A stretch of DNA of 64,000 nt. Source: Phoronis australis (lineage: Eukaryota > Phoronida > Phoronidae). The notes beneath the pieces are model-generated. The model ran no database searches. It was not told the DNA's origin and worked only from the letters and a program-made list of their open reading frames with translations. The stretch lies in the NCBI GenBank assembly GCA_002633005.1, contig NMRA01000141.1, forward strand, positions 64,194-128,193, given 5' to 3'. The position numbers were made by a program, and so were the translations under genes. Positions 21,896 through 34,750 of the stretch are shown here, piece after piece (the stretch's first letter is position 1; each line of letters opens with the position of its first letter).

Positions 21896-24800
21896 AGAAT
21901 TCTGAGAATTCGCTGCAATTTCACTTAATTAAGTAGCCACACGTGCACTTATGCAGGGCTGTCGTCAATGCCGGGTTCACATGTGGCAATTGTCCCGGGA
22001 AACTATAGAATATTATCACAAAAATTGAATAACGATTGATTTCGCCATACAGAACTCCTTCTTAAAGGGGTACCCTTAGCCTTAAACGAAAACAGAAAAA
22101 GTGGAAGAGCACCTGAGTGATTCCATTATCCGGACATTCATCCGAAAGCCGGCTCCCTAAAAATGGAAGGATCAATAATCCCTCAAAAACAATTATGGCG
22201 GCAGTATATGTCATGATCGGTGGTCCATTGATACTGAAGAATTTCCTATAACTACAAAAAACAATATTGGCAATTGATTGCACCGTAGGTGCCTCCTGTA
22301 ATAAGGCATCATGTATTATTTCACAAATAATAAAAACAGTAGTTGATTCCAACATTTGCTCAATCCCCCTCCGCCAGGGGTCTCTTAATATGAAAAGAAA
22401 ATTGTGCCCCCTCCGCCAGGGGTCTCTATGAAAAGAAAACTGTGGCAATAAATTTCATCATCGGGGGCTCCTCCCCAAAAAGGGCTCCCTTATCACGTCA
22501 CGATGTTTTATTTAACACAAACAGGAAAAGACTAACAACAATGGCTCCTGGCGATTTAACCTTCCTTCGCAGCGCCCTCATGTGGTGTCAAAGGATGAAT
22601 TGAGGCATTATGATAATTTACTGCCGGTCTAGTTTCCTCAGAAACCTCTTAGTATTTCGGAACTACTCCTGTGTTGGCACAAGGTGTAAAAAATGACCAA
22701 TTCACATTGATAAACGAAAAGAACATAGCATTTATATCTGTGATTACAACCACCAGACAGGAAGTGGTGCACGTCATCAGTGTAGGCTAGAGGGCGCTCT
22801 TTTCTCACATGTTGATACTCATCAGGAAGCTACAAGACTTTCTGCATTGATAATACACGATCAATCCGACCTTACAACGTTGTGACATAATGTTATCCGA
22901 CGTTGTCGACAGCACATTTTTGTCTTTGGCGATGAGAAAATCAGTTTCGTGGCCTATAGAATTATTTGTGTTGGCGATGATCACAAACTGATTACTACAA
23001 TGTACATTTTTCACATCGTCAAGACAAAAACGTGCTCCATAGAATTTTGAAGAACAAAATTATTAAATAACATTATCATTTCAGCTTGCCTGAAATTTTC
23101 ACACCTTTCTATGGGTGTTCGCACTGATTACGTTATATTTCTCCTCTGATGATGACTCATTATCCGATCCAAGATCCACGAATAAATGTAATGTGAACGC
23201 GTTCTCTTTCTTAAAGCAATGGGCTTTGATCATTTATTACACTGTGTGCCAACACAAGAGCGTATTTGTAAACTTTCTTATGCTAAAGNAGAATTCTGAG
23301 AATTCGCTGCAATTTCACTTAATTAAGTAGCCACACGTGCACTTATGCAGGGCTGTCGTCAATGCCGGGTTCACATGTGGCAATTGTCCCGGGAAACTAT
23401 AGAATAATTATTATCACAAAATTGAATAACGATTGATTTCGCCATACAGAACTCCTTCTTAAAGGGGTACCCTTAGCCTTAAACGAAAACAGAAAAAAGT
23501 GGAAGATCACCTGAGTGATTCCATTATCCGGACATTCATCCGAAAGCCGGCTCCCTTAAAATGGAAGGATCAATAATCCCTCAAAAACAATTATGGCGGC
23601 AGTATATGTCATGATCGGTGGTCCATTGATACTGAAGAATTTCCTATAACTACAAAAAACAAGATTGGCAATTGATTGCACCGTAGGTGCCTCCTGTAAT
23701 AAAGCATCATGTATTATTTCACAAATAATAAAAACAGTAGTTGATTCCAACATTTGCTCAATCCCCCTCCGCCAGGGGTCTCTTAATATGAAAAGAAAAT
23801 TGTGCCCCCTCCGCCAGGGGTCTCTATGAAAAGAAAACTGTGGCAATAAATTTCATCATCGGGGGCTCCTCCCCAAAAAGGGCTCCCTTATCACGTCACG
23901 ATGTTTTATTTAACACAAACAGGAAAAGACTAACAACAATGGCTCCTGGCGATTTAACCTTCCTTCGCAGCGCCCTCATGTGGTGTCAAAGGATGAATTG
24001 AGGCATTATGATAATATACTGCCGGTCTAGTTTCCTCAGAAACCTCTTAGTATTTCGGAACTACTCCTGTGTTGGCACAAGGTGTAAAAAATGACCAATT
24101 CACATTGATAAACGAAAAGAACATGTATACATGTACACAAAATATTCACTTATTCCTGAATCTTGGATCGGACACATTCGTCACCAATCGGACACATTCG
24201 TCACCAGTGTAGTAGTCTAAAATAACCGGTGCGAACACGTATAGGCGCGAAACACTACAAATAAGCAGACTTTTAGGATAGCACAGAATGATTAAGCATA
24301 CAGTTTGAGAATGCAGTCTTGCCTCATGTTTTGGCGGGTGTGCCGGGGCCGGACTCGTGCTCTCAATTCTGATAATCAGTGCGTCTAAAAACTTATGCTC
24401 ACAGCATCTCGTTAGCAGTCTAGTCATACAAGCGCGGTTAGATGGCGTGCTTTGCTATGTTAGCAGATCTAACATGCACGCGCATGCAAATTAACATCAC
24501 CTCTGGTAACTTTCGCGGTTTCGCAATGATCAAACAAGTGTAAAGTGTTCTGGTATTGAATAAGACTGAAGATGTTTTGACGTTGGTATAAGCCTTGGTT
24601 CGAATCGCATTCCCAACATAATCCGGTGTAGCAGGTTACAACCATAGCATTTATATCTGTGATTACAACCACCAGACAGGAAGTGGTGCACCTCATCAGT
24701 GTAGGCTAGAGGGCGCTCTTTCTCACATGTTGATACTCATCAGGAAGCTACAAGACTTTCTGCATTGATAATACACGATCAATCCGACCTTACAACGTTG

Positions 24801-25199
24801 CTACATAATGTTATCCGGCGTTCTCGACAGCACATTTTCGTCTTGGCGATGAGAAAATCAGTTTCGTGGCCTATAGTTGTGTTGGCGATGATCACAAACT
24901 GATTACCACAATGTACATTTTTCACATCGTCAAGACAAAAACGTGTTCGATAGAATTTTGTAGAACAACATTATTAAATAACATTATCATTTCAGCTTGC
25001 CGGAAAATTTCACACCTTTCTATGGGTGTTCGCTCTGATTACTTTATATTTCTCCTCTGATGATGACTCATTATCCGATCCAAGATCCACGAATAAATGT
25101 AACGTGAACGCGTTCTCTTTCTTAAAGCAACGAGATTTGATCATTTATTACACTGTGTGCCAACACAAGAGCGTATTTGTAAACTTTCTTGTGCTAAAG
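21896..25199 (+). repeat. 1.4-1.9 kb segment present twice around gap n 23289
   Basis: Copy 1 is 21896-23288 and copy 2 is 23290-25199. Both begin AGAATTCTGAGAATTCGCTG and end at GCTAAAG. Copy 2 carries an extra block of about 520 bases (24125-24645). No convincing gene lies inside. The minus-strand open frame with repeated DPWRRG reflects a short tandem repeat (CCCTCCGCCAGGGGTCTCT, twice). Confidence 0.75.
24125..24645. other. Insertion present in one copy only
   Basis: Bounded by CAT on both sides (AACAT and ACCAT). It contains an exact 20-base tandem pair (ATCGGACACATTCGTCACCA at 24167 and 24187). No terminal inverted repeat was recognised. Confidence 0.55.
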
Positions 25200-25266
25200 G
25201 CGTATATGGACATGCATCTAATTGAATTTGGAATCTTGAAAATTTAAAAAAAAAATTTGTTCTAAT

Positions 25267-25558
25267 TCACGAAAGTCGAGTGTATTCATTTTCATTGAAA
25301 ATTCCAAACTTGCTGAAACCCTTTTTAATAGGCAGACTGAAGTTTGATACACATCCCTTAAGAGCCTCACTTTTTAAGCATTCTTTAAGTTGAGCCTCTC
25401 GTAAAGCGACTAGATGAAGCACCCTCTTGTGGTCCCTTGTAAGTTTATTGTACTTGAGCGTAGTTTCCCGGAACTGACGGTCCGTTTCGTTCAATTGTGA
25501 AGAGAAGTAGTTGACCCTTCCCTTGAGATAATGGTTTCTCGTGTTACTCTCCGACAGT
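25267..25558 (-). CDS. Exon 2 of the coiled-coil gene (complete copy)
   Basis: Minus-strand acceptor CTTGTAG, open to TGA at 25269-25267. Only this copy carries the C-terminal end. Confidence 0.65.
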
Positions 25559-28500
25559 CTACAAGGAGAAATAAACTCAAGTTTTAGAAATATCGCGAAT
25601 TTATAAACCATTAAAGAGGCCAGCAATATATCTTTGTTGTAGTCTGAGCTNAAGCACCCTCTTGTGGTCCCTTGTAAGTTTATTGTACTTGAGCGTAGTT
25701 TCCCGAAACTGGCGGTCCGTTTCGTTCAATTGTGAAGAGAAGTAGTTGACCCTTCCCTTGAGATAATGGTTTCTCGTGTTACTCTCCGACAGTCTACAAG
25801 GAGAAATAAACTCAAGTTTTAGAAATATCGCGAATTTATAAACCATTAAAGAGGCCAGGGGCCCGTTCCAAGAAACTGACTTAAGTTCATTATTGACTTA
25901 AGTCTAAGATTTGTCTTAACTTCCAAACTTTGAAACTTCCATATCTGGTAAATTCATCAAAATTAAGCCAAAACGTACGTCAAACATTTAAATCAAGCTT
26001 AACATCTCCTTCTTGAAATGATTTTGAGACAAATTGAACTTTTATTTTAAAAGTTAGTAAAATTTAGGAATTGTCTTAGCTAAGTCAGTTTTGTTGGAAC
26101 GGGCCCCAGCAATATATCTTTGTTGTAGTCTGAGCTCAACTTTAATTGGTTCGTTAATAAATAGTTACGTTAAAACCTAATTGTTTATGAAGTAGAGTTA
26201 AAATTGATCACCGAAATCATGAGGCCTAGCTCGCCACAGACCCGCACTAGTTGAAAATATGCGGCATCCAAGTTATGGCACAGGCGTTTAAGCAGAAAGC
26301 GGAGAAAAGCGTGTATTCAAAATATGACCACAATAAAGCTTTTAAACATGGACATCGAGTGCTTCGCAGTTATTGTATATCAAAGAGTTCCATCATTTTT
26401 ACGCGCCCGGTGCCGAACGCATGTCACTATAAAAATTGCACTGTTGCCGCAAAAACGCTCTCAAATTTGAACATCGTAATAAACAATGAGATAGATCCTC
26501 CATTAGTTGAGATGAAGGCGTCATTTTCTTTGTATCTGCTAGTTAAGTACGCGTAATAAGTTCTATCGAAATAAAACATGTACATTCTGTAAATTGCGCC
26601 CCTCTAGTGGATACTCACAAAGTTAATGTCGATTTCCAAATTAAACTGTACAGTGGATTTCGGTCATCTTATTTGTATTGACTGCTGTTTTGTTTGAGAA
26701 CTAATGGAAATTCAAAATTTAAGCTTACATATTTTGTGCAATGTTTTAACTATTCTAAAAATGTCATGTCACGTTGAAAGGCGTGTTTTGGGGAAACGCT
26801 TGAACTAAGTTGGTCTGCTTTAAAGATCGTTATAACTGTGCTTTGAACTAACAATGAATAGGCAGAAGTATCTCTTAAGTTGTGATGAAGCAGGATTTAA
26901 TATTGAAATAACTTTCGTTGCTGTGACGTTTTGATGATACCGCAACAAGGGTACTACGTAAATGCGTGAGCGCAAACAAGATAAAGCACAAGTCGAATTT
27001 TCGAGATGATATACTCCCGGCTCCATATGTTGTGTTTGTTCCCAAGTCTACCGGCCCTCGATCATACAAAGTGAATTTTGCGTGTCCAAATTTGCGTTTA
27101 ACGACATTTGAAGCCATCAAAGTGACGTTATCGACGAACAAAGTGATTTTCTGAGATCAGCCTCAGCTCGGGATCAATCCTGCAACCCCCAATTATAACA
27201 GTTCCATGCTGTGCTAATCGTAAAGCTACCGACTTCATTTCACCGAATTTTAGGCAGACAATGGTAAAAATAAAAAAACGCACCTTTTGCTTTTTTATAG
27301 CTTTGGCTAAAACTAATAACTTCATGAAGTCTACAAACCTAAAATGCGTTTTCGGCCGTAAAAAACGAAAATGTCCCTTTAAAATGGAACTTGCACGCTA
27401 TTTCTTCATCTCTGTGATTTCTTAGTCAAATAAGTTAGAAACAAGACATTTAGCAATGCTGTGGATATGAAGTAGGTTGAAAATTACCAGATGCTTTTAA
27501 GAACGAGTTTTGAGTCGAAAATGATCCGCCGTAAATCACTCATTCAACCGTGTCTAGTAAATATCGGGACGTGGTGTTGGAGAATAACACTACATGATGA
27601 GGGTTATTTGAACCCCCAACGTACGTCAGTAGTGCAAAGGTCACCTATTTGCAGATTTTTTTTATTTCACATTTACCAGTTGTAAATGAATACCACTGCA
27701 CTTTGTTTAGCGTAGATGTTGCTCAGTCGTCGTTCAGTTCCAACTATACATTAGCATAATTAGGAGCATGCAAATACGTCTTTAAGGTTGTTTCCAAATA
27801 GCATTTGTGTGAATTCTGTGGTATATTAACGATTAGTTTTCTTGAGCACATATTGCCAAGCGACAACCAAACAATATTAAATTAAAAATGTGTTCACAAG
27901 TACTTAATAATTTGAAATGTTCACGCAGTCAGAATATAAATAGTACGACCGCAGTTTTTTGTTGTTCAAACGTTCAACCTTACCATAATGGAAAACTTTA
28001 TTGGCAATTAGGTAGAACTTCGAATGTATTCATTTTCAATAGTTAAACATTAAAATAAGACACTATTTTTATTAGAATAGTGTCCTATTTTAATAGCAAT
28101 AAAACACAGGAACAGGTTTGTAAATTTTGAGTAAAACTTCTAACGTCTGAGGAAGTCACGGCGGTCTCAAAAATCATTATTATCAGAAAAAATACACGAT
28201 TGCCAATAACTGGCTATTGCATCGTGACTGTCAGCAATGACTTGACCAATATTACAAATCCTATTTGACGCACCGGCTGATCTAGAATGCTGTAGCAGGG
28301 CCCAACCAGAATTATGGAAGGAAACATTTCTGCATTCGCTGCAAAAAATAGTATGGCGACGGCGTTTTTATTTGTGTCCGTAGAGAGCACCCTTCTGGGC
28401 GAATGAGTCATTAGGACGTCACTTGTAGGAGGACATTTTATGAGTATTATCACCTGGCAATTTACTTTTTCTTGTTTAAGTAACATATTTTCAATTTATA

Positions 28501-30111
28501 ATTTTGTTTATTTTTTAAAAATCCTCATGTTTAAGGTTGCACATTGTAGTAAAAACAATGTTTTTATTGATTAAACCGTACCTACGAACGTTGCTTGTTT
28601 GAATCAATCAGATATTTACATGTAATGAAGCTTGGCGTGTCTAAGGGCATGACGTAATCCATGAGCTGAAAGGCTCTGTAAAGCGGACTTTCCGCTGCGT
28701 GCAATAGTTCGTTTGTTTTTCCAGGACTCATTTTGATAATGCGGCTCTATGTGGTGACAGCTTTATGAAATATGAACAAAATACGTAGCAGAGAATCTGT
28801 TCCTGTAGTATGCTTGCAAAAAAATATCATATTGGCCCGTCGCTACAGTATGGTGGGTGTGGTCTGCCTATTTTTGTGTGAACTATCCAATGTTGACAAA
28901 TGGGTAACAGGCAAAGCAGTCAAGCAAATTTCATGAAAGTCAATCAATCAAACAAAAAGCAATAATAGTGCCAGACACTCATCATAGCAATCAGTCAAAC
29001 TAGGCACATTGCGGTCGCGTTAAATGGGTCGTCAGTTTTTAAGTTTACTTTAAACATATGTGGGTAAGAGATGTAGATCCGACTGACAAGGTCAAACGAG
29101 GTTCAAACAATAAATAGAATGCCGTACAGCTGGACTGAAACAAAGTCTGCTTGAGAATTTATTACCCATGTTGCACATGCCAAATGAGTTCTAAAAGCCA
29201 AATTCTTACTCGTTCGTATTCAGGCAGGACTAGTCCTCTCGCTAGACCCCCTCCCCTCACCACCACCCAAGGTTTGACCAGTCCTGTATCTATGTGAACG
29301 TTTATGGGTTCTGTATGTTTTAGAACAAATATGTGTAGTCAGCAACAACTTATCTTTGAGTTTAAAGAATTTACCTGATTTGAGTTTCTCGATGGATATC
29401 CTGTAACTTTAGGAGCTTTCTGTCAGTCTCTTCTAGGCTGGTTTCGCATAACCTTGCTTTTACTTCAATTCGTTTTGTCTTCTCAATAGTTTTAGTAAGC
29501 GAATTTTGTGCCTTCTTTAAGCGTTGCGACGTTTCCGCAAGTAGAACTTGAGTTTTTCTCAGCGTTTCGTTCAGCTGATTAAGGTGTCTGTTTCTTAAAT
29601 CTAATTTGGCTTCTGTGTTATTTAGTTTGCGAGTCAAAGACGAAACTTCAGCATAAATAATACCCAAAGCCTCGTCTTCTAAACGAGAAATCTCCGACCC
29701 AAAGTCGATTTCGTTTTCCAAATCAACTCCTAGTCTCTTCAACCCCAGGTGGCCGTAGCTTTTGTCCCCGAAAAGTTTGGCAAGTTTAGTGAGGTCCTTG
29801 AGACGGCTGATTGTTTTGTGCAAATTATTTTCCGCACTATCCTGTAATGTTTGCGACGTGGCAGGTGAAGGCGAGTAACTCCAGTTTCCTTCAGTCAAGA
29901 GGTTACCGCCGCGTCTTTCCGCATTTTGCAGCAACGTGGCATAGGATTCCTCGCACGTAAGCTCAGCAGGCGATGAGAGCTCAACTGTCAACTCGGTCCC
30001 TGTCTGCTTAAATTTACAGTTCACCGCCATCACGTGTTCAGTCTGGACCCATATAAAAACCAGCGCAAACAGCGGGGATATTAAAACTTTGGCGAAAATA
30101 ATTTCATTCAT
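25267..30111 (-). CDS. Secreted coiled-coil protein, two exons
   Basis: Exon 1 is 30111-29375 and exon 2 is 25558-25267 on the minus strand. The join is in frame (the split codon restores Arg) and gives 342 residues. Residues 1-29 form a signal peptide (FAKVLISPLFALVFIWVQ core). After a short Cys-containing head (VNCKF, LTCEES) the protein is mostly heptad-rich coiled coil with many Asn-x-Thr sequons (NNT, NET). It continues across the splice (LSESNTRNHYLKGRV..) into a tail with two more Cys and a Phe-rich end before TGA. Such a protein would oligomerise outside the cell; no named family is recognised. The 3.8 kb intron contains a gap and a second partial copy of exon 2. Confidence 0.65.
25652..25799 (-). 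pseudogene. Truncated second copy of coiled-coil exon 2
   Basis: Same acceptor and coding start as the complete copy, cut by the n at 25651. The two coding differences I checked (CGT/CGC, TTC/TTT) are synonymous, so this looks like the other allele rather than a new exon. Confidence 0.55.
25859..26106. mobile_element. 248-base MITE with GGGCCCGTTCCAA termini
   Basis: Ends GGGCCCGTTCCAA / TTGGAACGGGCCC extend to about 25 bases of inverted repeat, with a 3-base direct repeat CAG on each side. It is absent from the parallel copy at 25621, where GAGGCCAGCAATAT is uninterrupted, so the empty site is visible in this window. Confidence 0.75.
26140..29370. other. Intron of the coiled-coil gene
   Basis: Contains a family A repeat copy (about 27120-27385) and the hairpin at 28050. 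No nested gene was recognised. Confidence 0.5.
28050..28093. other. Compact 18-base hairpin
   Basis: TTAAAATAAGACACTATT and AATAGTGTCCTATTTTAA pair with one mismatch across an 8-base loop. Confidence 0.6.
29375..30111 (-). CDS. Exon 1 of the coiled-coil gene (signal peptide, long coiled coil)
   Basis: Open from the ATG at 30111 to a GTAAAT donor, about 246 codons. This is the longest well-behaved open frame on this strand, with strong heptad periodicity (for example LRKTQVLLAETSQRLKKAQ). Confidence 0.72.
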
Positions 30112-30589
30112 GACTTCCTCTAGTGGTATCCACTTTCACGCGTCGGCTTAAACGTCCTTCTCTAGCTGTCTATAACTACGTTCGTGAATTAAATGCATTG
30201 CCAAGTAACCTGCCCTGACCCTTCGAATGAAGTTAACTCACGTGTTTGTTTTGTCTGGCTTTAAGACAAGATTCTTTAATTAATGATCCTATACACGTAA
30301 TGCAGAGCGCAAGCAGGACGGAAAGTATGTTGGTCTACATCCACAGATGGTACGAGCAGTTTTGTTTGTGGGTGAAATAGACTGTTAAATGGGTTGTTTC
30401 ATATTGATGTGAAAAACATGAGCAGGATGTGAGATAAAGAGGAGGGCACGTACCAGTTGATGTCTTGAATGTTATTTTTGGCGGGTTGTTAAGCGCATGA
30501 CCTTTGTACTGAAGCGCAGCCACTGCTTTTTTCGCTATTTGAGATTCCATTCGAGAAAGCGATAGCAAAAACTCTTACGTGTGGATTTT

Positions 30590-30800
30590 GGACTCGGGTG
30601 TAATTTTTGTTATCGATATCGAACTCGACATTTTCAGTTTTACTTCTTGTACGAATTCAAGTCTGTATTTCTCTGCTCGAGTATATTATGGTTTGTGTTG
30701 GCGAGTGTCTAGTCCAAGCTACAAACTCGAGTAAAAACTTAAGTGAGACTTCAAGTTCACGCGCAAAGTTATGGCCTTAATGCTGGGTCATTAACAAGTT
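30590..30800 (+). repeat. Diverged fragment of the 44141 MITE family
   Basis: Shares ACAAACTCGAGTAAAAACT and neighbouring blocks with 44141-44543 in the same orientation. The termini are gone. Confidence 0.45.
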
Positions 30801-30950
30801 CAGTGGCGGATTTAAAGGTGGGCAAGGATGCCACGGCCCTCCTTAAACTTCTCCCAGATTCCATTTGCCATATCGGGGTGGGGATGTTTGACGGGCAAAA
30901 TCCTGGTTAATACTGTGCCTTCGCCCCCCTAACTCAAAGTCCTGGACGTG
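30801..30950 (-). mobile_element. Third, truncated copy of the hAT-like MITE
   Basis: Begins CAGTGGCGGATTTA and carries the reverse complement of the same interior (GACGGGCAAAATCCTGG). The far end is lost. Confidence 0.5.
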
Positions 30951-32639
30951 CTTCGTTCGTAATGTACATGGCGATATCTCGCGCGAAGTCGCGTGTTCTT
31001 GCGTTTTTGAGAGATTCTCGCCTCGATCGAGGGCAAGCCAGTCTTCCACGTAAGCCATAGCGTACTCGACCACTGAACACTTAACTCGAATTGCAAAAAA
31101 ATGTAGAAATGGAAATACCTAAAAATTCGAGCTCGCATTCAAGAACAAAGATCCGAAACACCGGGCCCATCAACATAGCAGAAACTCAGCAACTGCTAAA
31201 TGTTGGCACCAAATAAAAACAGTGCGTATGGATTATGCAATTTCTCTATATCACTAGCGGGCAAATATAATCATATTTTATTCCTAAACGATTAAAATCC
31301 ATTTTACAAATGGTGCATCATGATCGTTATGCTCTACGTAGGGCCTACTCATGGGAGCAGAGGGGCGCAAAGAGTTCATACCCCCTAGTCATTGCCAAAG
31401 ATTACTCCCCTCCCCCAGTCAATGAATTTGAGGCACACCAAGAAGTCGCACATTAATTAAATTAACAGGTGAACTAAAGCATCAGTACTGAGGAACATCA
31501 GTTCCAGGAGACATCGAGCCGAAGGAACATAACGGTGGGGGATATCCAGTTTATGCCATGTTTTAGGCTTCGCCGGACACTTATAGCCTCGTAGAACGTA
31601 AAACCGTAATCGAGATCGGTGTTTGAATCATGAATATCGCTTCATAAAGATTGGCGAGTTGATTTTTCATTTCATTTTTCCAAATAAAACAAGTTTTCGA
31701 GTAAAATTTTGATCGTCGTGCAAGTAAAAGCCTGTATTTTAAAACTGAAACGGTATAATACTTTTCTGACCGGCGTTATCCGTGTTAGTGGTGTTACGGC
31801 ATCGTTATTCCACCGCTACTGGTTGCGACCTCGGTGTTCCGTGCGTAAATGACAAACAAGTCAATCGAACTACATTGGTTTGACAAATGCTCGCTCAAAG
31901 TGAATACAAATAAAATGAAATCTACTCTGGAAAAGGACTATAACACATAATATGAGCTTAACTGAAAATTGATATAAAATAATTTATCATGAAAGACGAC
32001 GTCTCGGGAACCTCCCTCGAATGAATTGATTACTGGCTGTGTTGGTGTTAGATTGTCTGTGGCTATGTTCTAATGGTCAACTAACAAAAATGAGTGGATT
32101 TGGTATTTTTATGTATTCATTATCATTTACAAACAATTACAAAAACAAACAAACAAACAAATAAGTACACCATTCATTCACGCATGCACACCTCAGGAAG
32201 ACCATTCTCATATCTCGTTTAAAGTAAAAATCTTCTACATGAAGTTAACATGAACAATAAATTTTCCCATTTCGCAGAGAAGCTGTCATATACAAAGTTT
32301 TTATGTGCATTTAATTTTTCAGCATTATAGTATTCATAAGTTTTTGTAACGAATTTGAGAAAATTAGGTATATTTTTGTGACATTGGATTTCGTAACAAC
32401 TTCAAATAACTATTGAATGCATTGAACTTATAATTTTGTCCACATAATTGGCATCAAACATGAGCGATGCTATTTGCTCATTGGATGGGGAGCTACATAG
32501 ATAAAGATTAAAAATGTCATTTTATTTAAATCGACTAAAAACGTTCAAAATGCCTTCCCTGATAAGTAAAAAAACACTCTGGAACGTGGAACGTTGAGAT
32601 GCACCTCCGACTGCACTGCAAATTGTGTGCTTTTACTGG

Positions 32640-33600
32640 TGTTTTTAGTACCACAAAAATTGCAACAAGATGGCGCAGAATAGGTCGAACCGCTCCGAAA
32701 TTGGAAAGGCGTTGTCGTCTCCCTAATACAAAACCATTTGCCAATTTCATGAAAATCCGCCACGATAAAGAAGCAGACGTAAAAAAATCCTTTTAGGCGG
32801 CACAGCGGCAGTCCAGTCCGTCCATCAGTTGTCAAGTTGATATGAATACACTTGCCAAAGTGTGGTCTTATAAGGGTTTTAGTAGATACAGACACAGATG
32901 CGAAGAAAATGTCACCACAGCAGTAGGATCCAGATGAAAATCCACACCAGTCGTGCTCTTGTCAGTCAAAATACATCTGCCCATTTTCATAACCATCGTC
33001 TGAACCATTTGAAGACGAAGACGGCAAAAACAATTTCGGAAATAATTAGAATTGCCACTAGGTGGTGCAGATTCCATCCCAAAAAAGGAACGGTGCTTTT
33101 GTCTTCGTAATAGAAACTTGTTTGCCAAATGTCACGAAAAGACACCAAGGAACTCTGGAGATACAGAAGTAAAGGTGAAAAAAATATTATTAGAGGGCAC
33201 AGCAGTAGTCCGAGCCCTCAAAAAGTCATTGGGCAGCCATTGTCACATTAAAAGGAAAACACCAGGAAACGTTCTCAGACATCCTGCAAAGCAACCAGGA
33301 GATACAATCATGGTCCCCAAAACATAAAATCACCAATAGAGGACGCCACAGTTCTCGCACCCATTGGAAAATCAACGTCAGTCACGGTCTTTTCAACAGG
33401 AACACAACTGCGATTCATAGTGATCCTTAGACCAGTTTGCTGGATAAAAAGGCGGACGCCAAAAATCGAACCCGAAATAATAACAATGGCCATTAGATGG
33501 CGCAGAATACGTCGAATTCGTCCGGAAATGGAACGAGATTTTTACATTCTTTATAGAAGTCTATTTTTAAAATTACACAATATCCATCAATTAACTTCAA
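32640..33600 (+). repeat. Degenerate repeat array with GATGGCGCAGAATA blocks
   Basis: Blocks of the form ATGGCGCAGAATAGGTCGAA + CCGAAATGGAA + TTGCCAAATTTCATGAAAAT recur near 32660, 33050 and 33490. Outliers lie near 35760 and 41460-41720. The small frames here come from the repeat and do not look like genes. Confidence 0.45.
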
Positions 33601-33670
33601 AGATACAAAGGCAATCATAAAAAATTAAAATATCCACATCTGCAGTTGGATTAGTCTGAAACTTACCGTC

Positions 33671-34240
33671 TTAAAGGAGAATGCCACCCAAAAACCAACC
33701 TATTTTGTATCAATTTAGATCGAGTAGTTGCATTCGATAACAGTAAGTACAGTTCTTTTATCTTACACCTGGCGGCAGACGGAGGTGTTGAAATTAACCA
33801 GTGACGTCAGAGTTTCGCACGCAGTCTGTTCAGCGGTTCACCACACGCTTTCTGGTGTCAGCTTATCTTTTGAATTCATCGTTTTACAAAAATAAATTAT
33901 CAAAATTCGATGTAAAACCCTTACAAATACATCGAGTACTTGAACAAACGAGTTGTTTATAGGTATCGCAGCCTACAAAGTTCGGTAGGCCAATTTACCA
34001 TGATCGGTCGGTGATAAATGTTCGAATTATTCTTCCGTGAAATACAGACAGGAGAACATAGTTGTACTCGTATGTTGTAATTTTGGACTTGCGATTTGTT
34101 CAGTTTTAAACACACAAAACACTTGTTATCGCGACCAGTGGCTCGGAACCCGATCAAGCCCGTCGCGGCTGGACTGAAGACATCACGAATATTAAGCAGC
34201 CAAAGTTGGAAACTAAACTTCCAGTCACGAAAAAGCTATA
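33671..34240 (+). repeat. Second copy of the TTAAAGG interior repeat
   Basis: Same order of blocks as 7913-8550 with scattered substitutions and small deletions. The right end is not defined. Confidence 0.5.
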
Positions 34241-34387
34241 CTAGTGAGCCAAAGAAATAATGTGCGCGTGATTATTTTGGTGAATTACCGGCGAAACTGC
34301 AAATCTACTTACTCGTCGGTGGCCGCGAAGTCAGGTTTCCCTTCCACAGAACCGTCAGGGCAAAAGTTGTGCAGTAACAATGATTCG

Positions 34388-34392
<5 letters not shown>

Positions 34393-34431
<39 letters not shown>

Positions 34432-34432
34432 A
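34393..34432 (+). repeat. (TA)n(TG)n microsatellite
   Basis: An uninterrupted run of TA dinucleotides passing into TG. Confidence 0.9.
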
Positions 34433-34750
34433 TATTTAAGTAGAGATTACCCTAACATCTGACCATAGGATAATATATAAAAATCGAATTATTGTTTCAC
34501 AACAGTTTTCTGTCAGCAAACACTGAATTAGCATGCGCTCACACGGCCTCGGTGCCAGGTCAATTAGTTTTATTGCATCTAAAGCCGACAACGCAGTGAT
34601 TTATTCATTGCTGGCTTCTCAAAACATTCCAGTGCACTCAAGAACACTGCAAATTGTATCTAATGAGACAGACTTTGTTCCAGTTTTATAAGCATTGGTT
34701 AGGGAGAGAATATTTCATTTTGAAACAGAACGCACAATAATAAACGTCAA

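Larger units (their letters stand above)
25417..26136 (+). repeat. Duplicated segment around gap n 25651
   Basis: Copy 1 is 25417-25650 and copy 2 is 25652-26136, identical in order. Copy 2 is interrupted by the 248-base MITE. It includes the 5' part of coiled-coil exon 2. Confidence 0.75.

Noticed and set aside
22062-23846. Two similar minus-strand frames with repeated DPWRRG
   Set aside because: They lie in the duplicated segment and the repeated motif comes from a short tandem DNA repeat. No splice or domain support.
32535-33620. Several small frames on both strands
   Set aside because: All fall in a degenerate repeat array and differ from unit to unit by frame breaks.
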